From the NCBI GenBank assembly GCA_050084515.1, contig CM114273.1, positions 39,866,001-39,930,000 on the forward strand: DNA of 64,000 nt, written 5' to 3'. Positions 11,700-22,499 of the stretch are shown one piece after another (the stretch's first letter is position 1; every line of letters starts with the position of its first letter). Origin of the DNA: Blasia pusilla. Taxonomy: Eukaryota > Marchantiophyta > Marchantiopsida > Blasiales. The notes beneath the pieces were generated by a model, which did no database searches, was not told where the DNA came from, and saw only the letters and a program-made list of their open reading frames with translations. The position numbers were made by a program, and so were the translations under genes.

Positions 11700-12435
11700 T
11701 CCCAGTCGAGCCCTAAAGCGGCACCTCTCCTCCACGGAATGATGCGGCTACCATGACACTCCTCTCCATAGAAATTTCAGGAACAAGAGTGTCCTCTGCA
11801 TGGACATGTCGCTCAATCAAATCACTAGGCCAAATGATGGCGCTGCTGAATGCTGCTAAAATCACCATCTCTCCTGGCCGTCGCTCGATCACTCCACTTA
11901 TAAATCGAACGGATAATGAATAAAGTCGTCCATCACCAGACAACCATCATGGTATGAAGGATGCTCACTCCACCCAGTATTCCAGGAAAAACCCCATCGT
12001 GTACAACACGGCTCCACCAACCAAGACTTTGTAGGACTTTGCATCGGTCACTATCGCCTTGGCTCGCACCACGGACTCATCTGTAGGATGTCCCCGGCGA
12101 ATCCTCCCCATGACCTCCTGTTGAGTGATATACTATGTGGTACTCGCTCCACCCAAGGATATCTGTGTCCGAAATGAACAACGCTCCACATCGGCTCTCG
12201 TCAAGCCCAATCCTCTGGATGCCACTTTCCCCAACATCATGGGTTGCGCTCTCGAATCCAACATGACACGTTGCGGACTAAAAACTCTATCTCATGGGCT
12301 CACCAACTTGAAGACCTCTCCTCAGTTATCCAGCGATACCATACCAGGAGCAGCCATGGCACACTCTGTCGCGGGTCTAGCGGGCATCTCCGCCATCCTA
12401 GCAGCCGCAACCATCTAGTAATCTGAGGTGGACGG
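11700..12435 (-). pseudogene. Aspartic protease region (element A)
   Basis: On the minus strand this region aligns with the protease segments of elements B and C. The active-site loop is altered to LDSRAQPMML where the relatives read LDCGAQPLML (B) or LDSGAQPLML (C), so the D-S/T-G triad has lost its glycine. The segment ending VLVGGAVLYTMGF is also conserved in B. Homology ends at the head-to-head junction near 12435. Confidence 0.6.
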
Positions 12436-12937
12436 CTTGTAGTGCAGCCGTTATGCTAGTTTGTGATGGATGTTTGAGAGGGTGGCATATGGCATGTCTG
12501 ACGCCACCTCTCACTAGGGTTCCTCAGGGACGATGGATCTGTCCCAAATGTACATAGAATAGTAGTTCTAGATTCCGACTTGTGTCTATGTCATTGATGA
12601 CAAGAAGGTGACTACCGATGGGGTCACATGAGCACCCGGCATTTTTGCTCTTAACGTCTGAGAGATGTATGTCATGGTTGGTAGAGATAGATGGCTATCT
12701 GGAGTCAGAGGGAGCTAACCACCAGCTAGGGGGGCTATTGGAGATATTTTGGTATTCCTCGTCTTTTTTATGCCATAAGTTAGCATGGGATCGTGCGTGT
12801 TTATGTGTGTGTTCGATAACAGCGATGTATGTCGTGTAGCGATGTGTATGTGCATGACACCCTCGATGACAATGAATGGAGTTGCTCAAGAAATTGTGAA
12901 TGTGAGCTATGATTTGTAATGTCGAACAAATCACTCG
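12423..12937 (+). mobile_element. Plus-strand 3' end of a sister element: PHD finger, PPT, LTR start
   Basis: An open plus-strand frame from 12423 to the stop at 12555-12557 encodes most of a PHD finger: C, then [19 protein letters not shown], then RWICPKC. The first cysteine of the finger is a tryptophan (LRWTAC). Downstream come the same 3' untranslated sequence as in element A, a purine-rich tract (ctaggggggcta), and the first 200 bp of the LTR from TG at 12739. Similarity to the element A LTR stops at about 12937. The piece is oriented opposite to element A and abuts its truncated 5' side. Confidence 0.72.
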
Positions 12938-12989
12938 AGTATGAGCAGAATGTTCGGAGTTGGAGAGCTCCAATTTCTCAGGTCTATGT

Positions 12990-13885
12990 GATACCCACAA
13001 TTTTGTACTATTGAAGAATATATCTTTTTATTCAACGAAGACTCTTGTATATTATGATTTTGATTATGATTATTTATTATTATGAAGAAGAATGAGTGAA
13101 TCACGAAGCTCCTGGGACAAGGCAGAGAGATGGAAGATCAAGGATTTGCCTTAGAGGAGGGAAAAACGCAATAACAAAGTCTCAAGACTCAAAACGAAGC
13201 TTAACGAAGCTCAACGAAGATGTACGAAGCTCTGTCTATGAAGTGCTTCGCTACATAACGAAGCATAACGAAGAAAAGAAGAAAGAAGTACTTCGCTCTT
13301 GTACAAAGCACGAAGCACCAATGAAGAGGAAGAGCTTCGTCCTCAAACCAAGAGGAAGAGCTTTGTCCTCAAGGGAAGAAGAAGAAGTCCAAACTTCGCA
13401 GCGAAGCGAAGCTTAGATGGACAGTGATTTCAAGCGACACATGTTAGAATAGTTAAACTAGGAAAGGGCGCGACGCTTTGTATCAAATTGGTAGTTAGAA
13501 CAGTTTTGTACCGCGGATTCACAGGGATCGTAGGAAAAGCTAAGAGAACCATAGATCTAGGTAGTTAGATATAGTGAAGAGACACTAGCTTCATCAAGAA
13601 CGTTTCGAATCTTTGGATCACTTCCACTCCAGCGAATATTTAAGAAGCAAGGCAGAAGCCATAATTATCATTCTCTTACGAAGTCCTTATGTTGTAGGAA
13701 TGGTCCGAGCAAGAGAGTAGTACCCTCTTGAGCTTGTATACACTTTGAAGCTTTCTCGTTCTTGATGGAGTAGTAAAGCAATCATTCATTCATTTTGATG
13801 TGTGATGCTTATGTCTGAGTATTCTTGTGCAGAGTGAAGAATGAATCAGGCGAACCTTTCCCATCAGTGAAATAATCAACATGAG
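12990..13885 (+). repeat. LTR-like sequence with aacgaagc repeats
   Basis: The stretch starts tgtgatacccacaattttg, carries a 3'-biased A/T-rich promoter-like section (gaatatttaagaag near 13635) and ends in a region typical of R-U5 (agtaaagcaatcattcattc). Between 13030 and 13420 the octamer aacgaagc and variants recur more than ten times. It produces a 106-codon open frame that I read as a by-product of the repeat. No second copy lies in the window, so LTR status (possibly Ty1/copia) is inference from composition. Confidence 0.35.
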
Positions 13886-14810
13886 TTGTAGGAAATTTGT
13901 TTGACAGAGAGTAACCTGCCGAGACGGATTGAGTTCCGAAAGTAGGAGAAGTCAGCTTTTGTGTTGAGGTCTCTGTGAGGTTTCTTGATGTCGAGAAGAA
14001 AATCTACCTGAACATGCTGTCAATTCCACTAGAGAGAATCAAGAAAAGATCCTTTGGTACTAAAAAAGATCAGAAGATATTGATAAGACATTGAATATAA
14101 CTCATCCACTAGTTAAATACAACTATTACAACAGAATTGTAATTCCAAACTCTCTTTTCATCAAACAATGATCCTCTTGGGGATTGAACTTATTAAAATG
14201 ACTATAAAATAGAAACACTTTACATTACAGTCGGTAATGCGAAGATCTCAAGTGGCCGGCCTTTCAAAGGATGCACAATGAAAATGGCTGAAGGAGATTC
14301 GCGGATAGGCACTTGAGGTGTGTCATTTGCGGTGGAAAATGAAATGCCTTTTCAAGTCTCTTGATTCCAAATCAGATCCTCCTCATCATCGGAGCTGAAA
14401 AACTCCCCTACAACTCAGTTGAGTCTCATCTAGTTACCTTCCATTCGGAAAGCTTCTTGTAACTATGCAGTGGCAGCTGATTCATATCAGACTCCTCATC
14501 CGCAAGATGAGGAGTTTGACTGATTCGAGTCGCACTCACCGCCCTGGCACGCTCAAAATTTTCCATCTGATGGAAAATCACAATCGGGGTCTTGTGTGCC
14601 TCCCTGAATTGGCTGTTGGTTGATCAGGACAAGAGTAGGTCAGAGAGAGAGAGAGAGCTTGTTTTGTGAGCTCGAGGTTCATTCACAGACGGAGAGACTG
14701 CTTTCTTGGTTATTATTCGAATGTATTTACTGTCATCCTATGATTGGCAGGAGGGAGGGAGGGATTAAGTGAAGTGCGTGAGAGAGAGGAGAAGAGAGGA
14801 AGAGTGAAAG
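13886..14810. other. No recognised gene
   Basis: Mixed sequence with a short GA run (14640-14660) and a gagggaggga run (14750-14765). No frame with recognisable motifs. Confidence 0.35.
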
Positions 14811-14814
14811 AAAC

Positions 14815-16400
14815 ATGGCGGAAGCTACATCATTGGAAGGAATAAGGCAATATAGGAGTGAGCTTAATAATGTAGCTTAGGCAATTATGGCAGCAGAGCC
14901 TGAGATTGTTTTACAAATCGTTGATGGAGAATGTACAGCAATGGCTTATGCGGGTGTACACGCCGACTATGGATAAAATTTCCGGATGAAAATGCAGTTG
15001 CTCGTTATCGGGTCATCAGACAAAGGCCATATCTTCAAGGGAGAAATTTGAGGGATGGCAAGGAACACGCTCTGAAGTGTTGGAGAAAATCAAGGGCTGC
15101 CCAGGATCTCAGAGTGTGAGATTCATGGTTATGACAGAATCAGCTTTTCAGTTTGTGAAACTTAGGTTGCAAGCCATCCAATGTCACAGATCATAGAAAG
15201 CATCTCATTGTGAACAACTCTAATTCCTTGATTATAGGGACTAATACTGAGAAGCACACGTATTGAAAAAAGGTAGTTGACATCATAGAGAGAATGTGCT
15301 AAGCTCATGGAGCTGGTGTAGTACAGTAAATTTCATTGTAGTAGGCAATATCGTGAATACAAATATCATGAAAGATAGGAAGAGTAGCAGTTTGAAACGA
15401 GTGTAGCCAAGTATGGTCACTGGTGAGAACAGAGAGTAGGATTGATTCCGCCGAGCTGTCGTGAGGGATAAAATCAGAGCCTGCGTTGAAGATTAGGTTA
15501 CAAACAGACCATGATCACATTTTGAAGAAAATCGCAGTGGAGCTCCTAAAATTGAACAAATGTAGACATCCTACTTTGGTGGAAGAGGACGCGATGTAGT
15601 TGGCAAACAGTTTGATGGATGAAAAGTCCCTGGTGACAATCTGGTTTAATAGCAAAGACAATAAGGTCAAACACCACAGCGCGACCTTACTTAGAAAATG
15701 TCTCGACAACCAAATAAATGGTGAATACTTCCGAAGAGCAGCAAAGCAGTTGATCGCAAATATATCTAAGGATAGTAGAGTGTAACAACAAAGAGTTGAC
15801 CAGTCACTCACAAGGGCGAAGAAGTGTTGAGGGCGGTTCAAGAATAGCAACAATGATTTGAGTATGAAGGAATCATGCATGGATGAAGATAGACGGGAAA
15901 AAAAACACACATTGTATCGGTATGGCCGAGGCGGTTGTACATTTTGACAACAAGAATACATTGGAGTCGTGAGAGCGAACTTGCCGTTTGGGAGAAATCG
16001 ATTCATACTTGTTGAATAGGAGATAAAAATGGAATGCAAGGCTGTTGATTCAAGGGCGGTTTAAGGTACAGGTCGATCAAAATTCATATACGTTAGAGTC
16101 ATACTATGTACATAACCATTCAACCCCGATGAAAGACTCAAGTTTGTCAGAGATGCTCATAGCCGCCGATCACTAGGAAGCCTGAACGAAGGAAGGAAGC
16201 ACGAAGGAAAAAATAATTTTGTAACAGAATGCAACCTCCACTCTGAAACAATAACTCGAGCTACACAAGATACGCTCGCATCAGACGTAAACTTGCTAGC
16301 ATCGCACGGTCAAGAGTATGACAGTGATGAGTGGGCGCCATGTGGACATATGCAGCGAGTTCAAAGAGAAAACGCAGGTTGATGCATGTGGAAGAGGGAT
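14815..16400 (+). pseudogene. Possible decayed gene, family unknown
   Basis: An ATG at 14815 opens MAEATSLEGIRQYRSELNNV and then meets a TAG; the same frame continues through PEIVLQIVDGE. A second coding-like piece at 15600-15785 reads DEKSLVTIWFNSKDNKV followed by HHSATLLRKCL, which faintly suggests a helical-repeat protein. Further short pieces (FGRNRFILVE near 15985) follow on the same strand. No intact frame, no consistent exon borders and no recognised catalytic motif were found. It may be a pseudogene or a transposon fragment; I cannot name it. Confidence 0.22.
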
Positions 16401-16809
16401 AATAAACCACTCCCACATGTAAAGGCCTTAATTAATGGATCACAGTGACGAAGCAGTGCTCGCAGATCGGATAATGCACACCTTCAGGACGGTCGGGACT
16501 AAGGGGTTACGACGTGTCATAGTTTCTCCGGTGAGGTTTCTAATGGCAACTATTTATAAGGAGGCGGCACTTAATGCGTGTTCCCTTCCTTTTGCGCAAT
16601 GAGAGAGTGTCTTTTTTATTTCCACGAGAAATTTTTGGTATAGTACAATGGAGACTTGGGAGGAATTTTGTTGTGGTATGACTCCCACATACGAACTCCT
16701 TGATGCTCCGGCTCCCCATTTTAAGGTGAGGCCTAAAGGATTGAAGCTACAATAGAAAATCACAAGTAAGATGCATGTGAAATAAAAAAGTGTTTGAAGA
16801 ATTAATGTA

Positions 16810-17165
16810 CCTGTGAAGGGAAAAAATTAATGATGTTAAACACAAAATTCCAATTTCTATAATTTTTTTGTGAAGGGAAAAGATTAATGATGTTATATAC
16901 AAATTCATTTTTATTTTTATGTTTTTTGTAGCATGTGAAATATTTTCTTATTGCCCAGTTACCACATGTCAAGCATAGAGGTGTTTGCAAATCAAGAAGG
17001 CACTCTCCCATAATAATATAGATGATCATTTCTATATGTCAAACATAGAAATGCTTGCAAATCAAGAAGGCACTCTATTAGAAACGGATCATGACTTGAA
17101 ATGGTTATCTATATAGATGACCATTTCGAGTCATGATGACCATTTTGAGTCATGATCCGTTTCCA
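16810..17165. repeat. Short tandem and palindromic repeats in AT-rich DNA
   Basis: Two copies of gaagggaaaa-attaatgatgtta lie about 60 bp apart (16813-16925). Two copies of catagaggtgtttgcaaatc/catagaaatgcttgcaaatc followed by aagaaggcactct lie at about 16975 and 17043. At 17083-17163 gaaacggatcatgactt and aagtcatgatccgtttc face each other around an inner palindrome (ctatatag). Confidence 0.6.
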
Positions 17166-17287
17166 ATCTAGAACCTCAAGAAAATTGGGGATAAAATTGG
17201 GGAGACTGCCTTCTAGTCTATGACGAAAAAAAAGACTAAAATTCTAGTCTATACGAGACGATGAAAAAAGACTTCTAGGTCTATTGA

Positions 17288-17622
17288 AGACTCAACTTTG
17301 CAAGTGCAGACCGCTTAACATGAACATACATCAGATATATGCAACGACTAAACACTACCCTAAAATAATTTGCTATGCTACACCTAGCCAGGAATAATAA
17401 CTGATCAACCTTGGGGACCCACACAACAATCTTTGAAAAATATTTTGGCAAAGCTCCCTCATTTCCCTGCCGAATCTAATCAACTTATAACTTTATAAGT
17501 TGATCACTTATTATTCCTAGCCAAGTGTAGTATACCATGTTATTGTTGATGTAGTGTTTAGTCGTTGCATATATCTGATGATGTTCATGTTAAGCGGTCT
17601 GCGCTTGCAAAGTTGAGTACAT
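17288..17622. repeat. Hairpin repeat, about 125-bp arms
   Basis: The left arm begins actcaactttgcaagtgcag and the right arm ends ctgcgcttgcaaagttgagt. They are inverted copies through aagcggtctgc, catatatctgatg and ggaataataa, with about 80 bp between arms. Identity is roughly 85% by eye. There is no coding content. The inverted ends suggest a MITE-type element or a hairpin RNA precursor; no clear target duplication was found. Confidence 0.7.
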
Positions 17623-20184
17623 CTGAGTTTAAGAGTTGGCAAACTTACTAATATAAATACCGTAAACTGAAATAAGCCTTCACTCATGTGAGTACTTCAT
17701 GATCATGTGTGAATGATAGCCTGCCTTACAATATTTGTTAACTCTTACATACTAGGCAAAGAATGTGTGCATGCACTTGACCAATCTGCAATAGAGGTTA
17801 TCCCTTCCTTGCCGCACATTGCGTCTATTAAGAGTGCAAAATTATCGAAGGCCCTGGGCGGCCAATGACCAGCCGTGCAAGGGAATGCATGATGTGCACT
17901 AACGCTGCTAAGGCAACCACAAGTACCTAGACCAGTTTTGTATTTTATGGCCATGTGTGCAACATATATTTTTGTTGTAGAGTGGTTGCTAAGGAAGGTA
18001 TCTAGATACCTTTCCTATATATTTATCCATACTTTCTCATTTTGGTGAGCTATCCTTCCACATGTAGTATATATATCCGTTAAATGTAGTATAATAAATT
18101 AGAGGTGCAAAGTACAAAATTCTAATAGTAACTTGGATATGAACTCACGTGTGCTTGACAACTTGCTATCAAGTTTTCTTAACCACTACACAATATGTTG
18201 AAGATCAGTGATGATGCATCAGTGTGCAATAGAGGCCATATGTTAGCTTAACACAAGCTGTGTCTATTAAAGTATTAAGTTATCCCCACTCAAAGACATC
18301 CAGTAGCAAACTCTGCACAATATGCACAACCTCATATTAATGGTGTTGGCCCCATCTTAACCCACTTAATATTATGTATCTTCTGATCGTGCATGCAACA
18401 AAAATTATTGTTGTGCACAGGTACATGAGAAACTATACATATAGATGGTGTTTTGAGGTAATTATGAACCATCCAAACTAGTTGATACAAATATGTACCA
18501 CTACTTTGCGTACACCAATCAACAACAAGGTATTAAGAATTATCATGGAGTCACAATAGTTTACAGCTACAACATGAGTTCTCTTATGCTAGCAAAGGTA
18601 TTTTATAACTAAGCCCATGTATTCGCGCATCGGTTGACACGACTTTGATGCAATTGTATGTGACAAACCTATTATCTCATCCGTTTAATACATGTAGGAC
18701 GCACAAGTTGTCTAATGGTTGCGCTTAGTATTTGTTCATGCACCATGTGAATTGGATATACGCCCTAGCTTTATCCCTCTAGTGCGATTCTGCTTGTGGT
18801 CCTGTCCCTTGTTAATCTATCTGCATCTGCTCATTGTTAGTAGGCTGCTCTGTCAAATTCACCTACTTCCCTTGTTTGCAACAATTTACACATATAGGGT
18901 AATCAATAAGCATGGGGGAGTGACATCAACTACATTGAGCTTTAGAGTCCATCACATGAATCCGACAATCTACAATGGAATTACTTACATCCTTCACTAT
19001 ATACTCTCAAGAGTAAGAAGTCATTATGCAATAAAGCCTGTATGCCATTGTGGCACAAGGTGTTTCTCGCAAGAATTCATATATGTAGCAATCATATGTA
19101 TCTAATTTTTCACTGTATGCCAATATCGTTGGTAAATCATATGTGATTATTACACTCATCTAGTATATCTATATCTTCTTATCATGGACACGATACATAT
19201 TATTGGTGCGAAAAGCTACTAAGTTGCATAGAGTGCAAAAATGCCTATTGCTTCAATTTAGATATTGTGTATGCTAGCATAAAAATGCTAAGCATACTCA
19301 GCCGCATACCCATACATCCCCACCTCAGTTTCATGCCTTTTGTGGCAGCCAAGCATGAGTAGCAATGTTGCACACACCACTATATCCTCACCTTTGTTTC
19401 ATACCTTGTGCGACAGCCAAACATGACTTGAACATACGTATGTGACAAACCTAAAACTCTAAACCCTTGTGAAAGTAATACTTAAAAAATCCAACAATTG
19501 CACATAGAGCTGCTTTTGTTGATGAAGCAATCGTCGTAGGCAGGCACGCCACGTGATGCCTAATGTTAGCAAGAATCAAATACTGATTCAACGAGACGTG
19601 TGATCTTTCTATGCTAACAACAGAAACCTTAGTCGAATATCTGTACTAAGGCATGTTCTAGTCCTAAACTTGTAAATTTCTTACATAGAGGACTAACTTG
19701 CACAGTCAATGGAACCCTAAAACAACATATATGGATATTGTAGGTCGCCACTCCAAGGGAAGGGAGTTGATACTACCCAGCAAACTAAGTTCACCATTTT
19801 GCAGTTATCCCAATCACAAAGTCTTAATTGCCAAGCTATCTTCACTTCAGCATTACCTTATCATTTCCTCTCAAGACTTTACATATCAGCAGAACCTGTT
19901 GTAAGCATCATGGCTAGACCCACAAGGGTAATGAGATCCAATTTACTATGTAGCCAGTTGAGACTAAACCAATCTAGGAATCTTGCGAGAGCTAGGGTGA
20001 ACCGTTTGACTTTGCTACTAAGACAACCTATATGTGCAGCTTCGCCTGAAGTGGGCTCCCTACTTCATAGTTAGCAAGCTGAATACTCTTCGTGTATTAA
20101 ACAAATGAGATGTTGTTCCCACTGCAGAGCAATGTCTTATAACACTAATCAATCAAGGATGACGATTGAAACAATAAAGGCATA
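17623..20184. other. 2.5 kb AT-rich DNA without recognised genes
   Basis: Frames are short and lack motifs; the longest (18719-19105, 128 codons) has no recognisable domain. No LTR, terminal inverted repeat or RNA gene was recognised. Confidence 0.4.
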
Positions 20185-20767
20185 TGTCGTGCGAATCCAC
20201 GTCATCATACAACATACATCACTGACATACCATACTCACATACATACATAACATAGACGAGAGCATCCACAAACACAAGTGTACCACAACTGAAATCCGT
20301 GAAAGACTTACTGTCATAAAACGCGTATAGAATCACATACAATCGAGCCAAACCCACTCCACGATGGGAGAATCTAGGTCGAAGCTTGCGGGAAACACCA
20401 TAGCCAAGAGCTCTACTCACTACCAAGGCTAACTCCCAACACAACAGGCTCAACTCAAAGAATTGACTGTTCTTTGAGTGCACTCCATCTTATATCCTCC
20501 AACCTAAGAGCAGGCCCTACTGGAAAACTCCCCCTCAACTGAGTAACCCCCAACCCTATGTATGAAATCGCATCTCTACCTAGACACTATGGCCCTACAT
20601 AAGGTATGGCCTCTACTAGCACACTATACTCTACGACATAATCCGTATGGTCATGACAGCTGTCGTGCGAATCCACATCGTCATACAACATACATCGCTG
20701 ACATACCATACTCACATACATACATAACATAGACGAGAGCATCCACAAACACAAGTGTACCACAACT
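20185..20767 (-). repeat. Left (3') LTR block of element B with a duplicated 107-bp segment
   Basis: The block reads R1 (20185-20291), R2 (20292-20658), a 2-bp gc, then a second copy of R1 (20661-20767). R2 recurs at the right end of the element (29440-29808) at over 90% identity. A purine-rich tract on the minus strand (attagggggcga) abuts the inner R1 at 20768-20780, so reverse transcription probably starts the LTR there (minus strand TGTGGTAC). The outer end, TGTCGTGCG, carries the terminal TGTC/GACA pair and the flanking cata that is also found at the far end. The R2-gc-R1 junction forms the palindrome gacagctgtc. Confidence 0.75.
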
Positions 20768-20942
20768 CGCCCCCTAATCGGAGGTTAGGTCCTCTAACTC
20801 CAGGTAGCCCTATACATCTACTACATGCTATACACCTTCTTGGGTGCACGAATCAGAAGGTCGGGTGCTAGGTTGCCCCATCGTTAGTCGCACATCTGTA
20901 ATCCATATCATGCAAAGATCAAGTCATCTACCTCCCCTAAGT

Positions 20943-21077
20943 ACATCGAGGACAAACCCACCTTCCAGTAGGAACAACATCCATACGTGGAGTCAAACAC
21001 ATCATGTGCCAACCCCTAGAACACCGATCACACACCAACATACGGGTTGCGTTACCAGCAGACCCACACAACATGCA
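20943..21077 (-). pseudogene. PHD finger at the end of element B Pol
   Basis: The last 107-codon frame of Pol (20937-21260) ends in a complete C4HC3 zinc finger. The spacing is C-x2-C-x11-C-x2-C-x4-H-x2-C-x14-C-x2-C, with the conserved tryptophan two residues before the seventh ligand (RWVCPRC). Visible pieces are CMLCGS, LVCDRCSRGWHMMC and GRWVCPRC, followed directly by the stop. This is the PHD signature rather than a RING (no C3HC4 order) or CCHC knuckle. PHD fingers commonly bind histone H3 tails, so a role in guiding integration is plausible by analogy with integrase chromodomains; that is inference. The finger itself is intact, although Pol upstream is broken. Confidence 0.85.
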
Positions 21078-21079
21078 CC

Positions 21080-22040
21080 TCAAGCTAGCACGTATCAGTC
21101 CGTGCAATCTGCTGCAAATAGACATAGTCCCCCACATGGAACCTACGAATCGATGGTCGATAATCTCCACCCCGAATGGTTGCATACCGCAACGTATCCC
21201 TATGTTGAGCAATGGCAAGATTCTCAAAGGTTGGCATAACTCTCCGAAGAGCTCGCCCACGAGAACACACTCTCATCCACATCTCTCGGGTCATCAAGGT
21301 TCACCACCTCACTAGACTCCGACAATTCTTCTTTGGCAAGTCTAGATCTCGGCCGTATAATAGAAAATAAGGTGAGAAGGAAGCCAAGGATGCTTGGCGA
21401 CTGAACCTATACCCCATGGCTAACCATGGCAACTGAATATCCCAGTCTCCAAGATGCCCCTTCTGTAGGCCATACTTGCGCAATGCCCTCTTCACCGTCT
21501 GAACCACACGCTCAGCAAACCATCCGCCTCTAGATGATCTCGAGACGTGGTCCGATGATCAATCAACGTCTTGTCACACAAGACCTAAAACTCACTCTGA
21601 AACTCTCTACCCTGGTCGGTCAGCACTTCAGCTGTTACACCAAAATGACTAAGCACTCTATCAAGAAACGCATATGTCGTTTCCTCACTTGCCTTGTCAG
21701 GTAATGCCACCAACTCAATCCACTTGGAGAAGTGCTCCACCATCACCAACACATATCGATGATGTCGTACAGTCAACGGTAACGGTCCCGCAATATCCAC
21801 ACTCCAACGGTAATCCAACCCCATAATAGGCAAGGGGTGTAATTGTGGTGTAGGGGCATTGAATGATGCCCTCACCCGGTCACAAACCATACAACATGAC
21901 ACCAATTGCTGCACCTGAGTATGCATGCCACACCACCAATACTGACCAAGGAGTAAGCTATACGTACGCTTTATCCCAAAATGTCCCAACTCCTCATGGG
22001 CACATCGCACATTGCGCTCTCTCTGAGCCAAATGCGGCAC
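21080..22040 (-). pseudogene. Integrase (element B)
   Basis: The frame 21585-22040 has the zinc-binding HEELGHFG ... CMVCDRVR and the catalytic VDIAGPLP and LTDQGREFQSEF. A stop follows the latter. The region 21301-21580 continues with RTTSRDHLEADG and RVVQTVKRALRKYG (carrying the third acidic position) after a frameshift. The C-terminal barrel (YATIRGGDYRPSIRRF, then GDYVYLQQ) is at 21085-21297. The enzyme would insert the cDNA into the genome. It is followed by the PHD finger in place of the chromodomain found in chromoviruses. Confidence 0.85.
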
Positions 22041-22499
22041 TACTCATACTCTACCATCCTCCCACACACAGAGAATATGTGTTCCCTCCAATCGATACCT
22101 CTTAGCACGTTGAAGAACACGGTCTCGCTCCTTGGCACTCACTATGCCTGGCACCCTACTGGTCCGTAGGAACTCCAACACCAACGCATCATCATGAATA
22201 TTACGCTGATCCGCACCACCATCTCCAACCTTAGGATCAAGGTCGCCATCTACCCTCGACTAGAGTAAGATATCATGTGGTCCTCCATACTAGAGTCCAC
22301 CCCTAACCAACATAAAAGGCGGATGCATGCCAACTGGCACCATCTCCTCATCAACCTCGCCATGCCATCTAGCCCCAGTTGTATCCTCTTGGCTAGTACA
22401 TGGGTTCCTACTCAACCCATCAAGATCAAGGTTGGCAACTCTGGTCTATGTACCACCCGGAAGTCATACTCCTTTAAGATAAGAGCCCATCGTGCAAGC

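Larger units (their letters stand above)
4994..12435 (-). mobile_element. Ty3/gypsy element A with DNMT and PHD modules, 5' truncated
   Basis: Read on the minus strand, the order is protease, DNMT, reverse transcriptase, RNase H, integrase, PHD finger, 3' LTR. Gag and the 5' LTR are missing: protease similarity stops at about 12435, where the sequence switches to a plus-strand PHD/LTR fragment of the same family. Many stops and frameshifts are present and part of RT is deleted. A 1.28-kb solo-LTR-like insertion (9950-11231) splits the DNMT. Protease-RT-RNase H-integrase order identifies Ty3/gypsy; the DNMT between protease and RT and the PHD finger after integrase are additions shared with element B. 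Confidence 0.85.

Noticed and set aside
13096-13416. 106-codon plus-strand frame rich in Lys, Glu and Arg
   Set aside because: Its content follows the aacgaagc repeat of an LTR-like region; no domain and no neighbouring exons.
18719-19105. 128-codon plus-strand frame in the AT-rich region
   Set aside because: No motif, no homologous copy in the window and no supporting exon or promoter context.
20205-20483. 92-codon minus-strand frame repeated at 29410-29631
   Set aside because: It is the translated LTR of element B; similarity of the two frames comes from the direct repeat.
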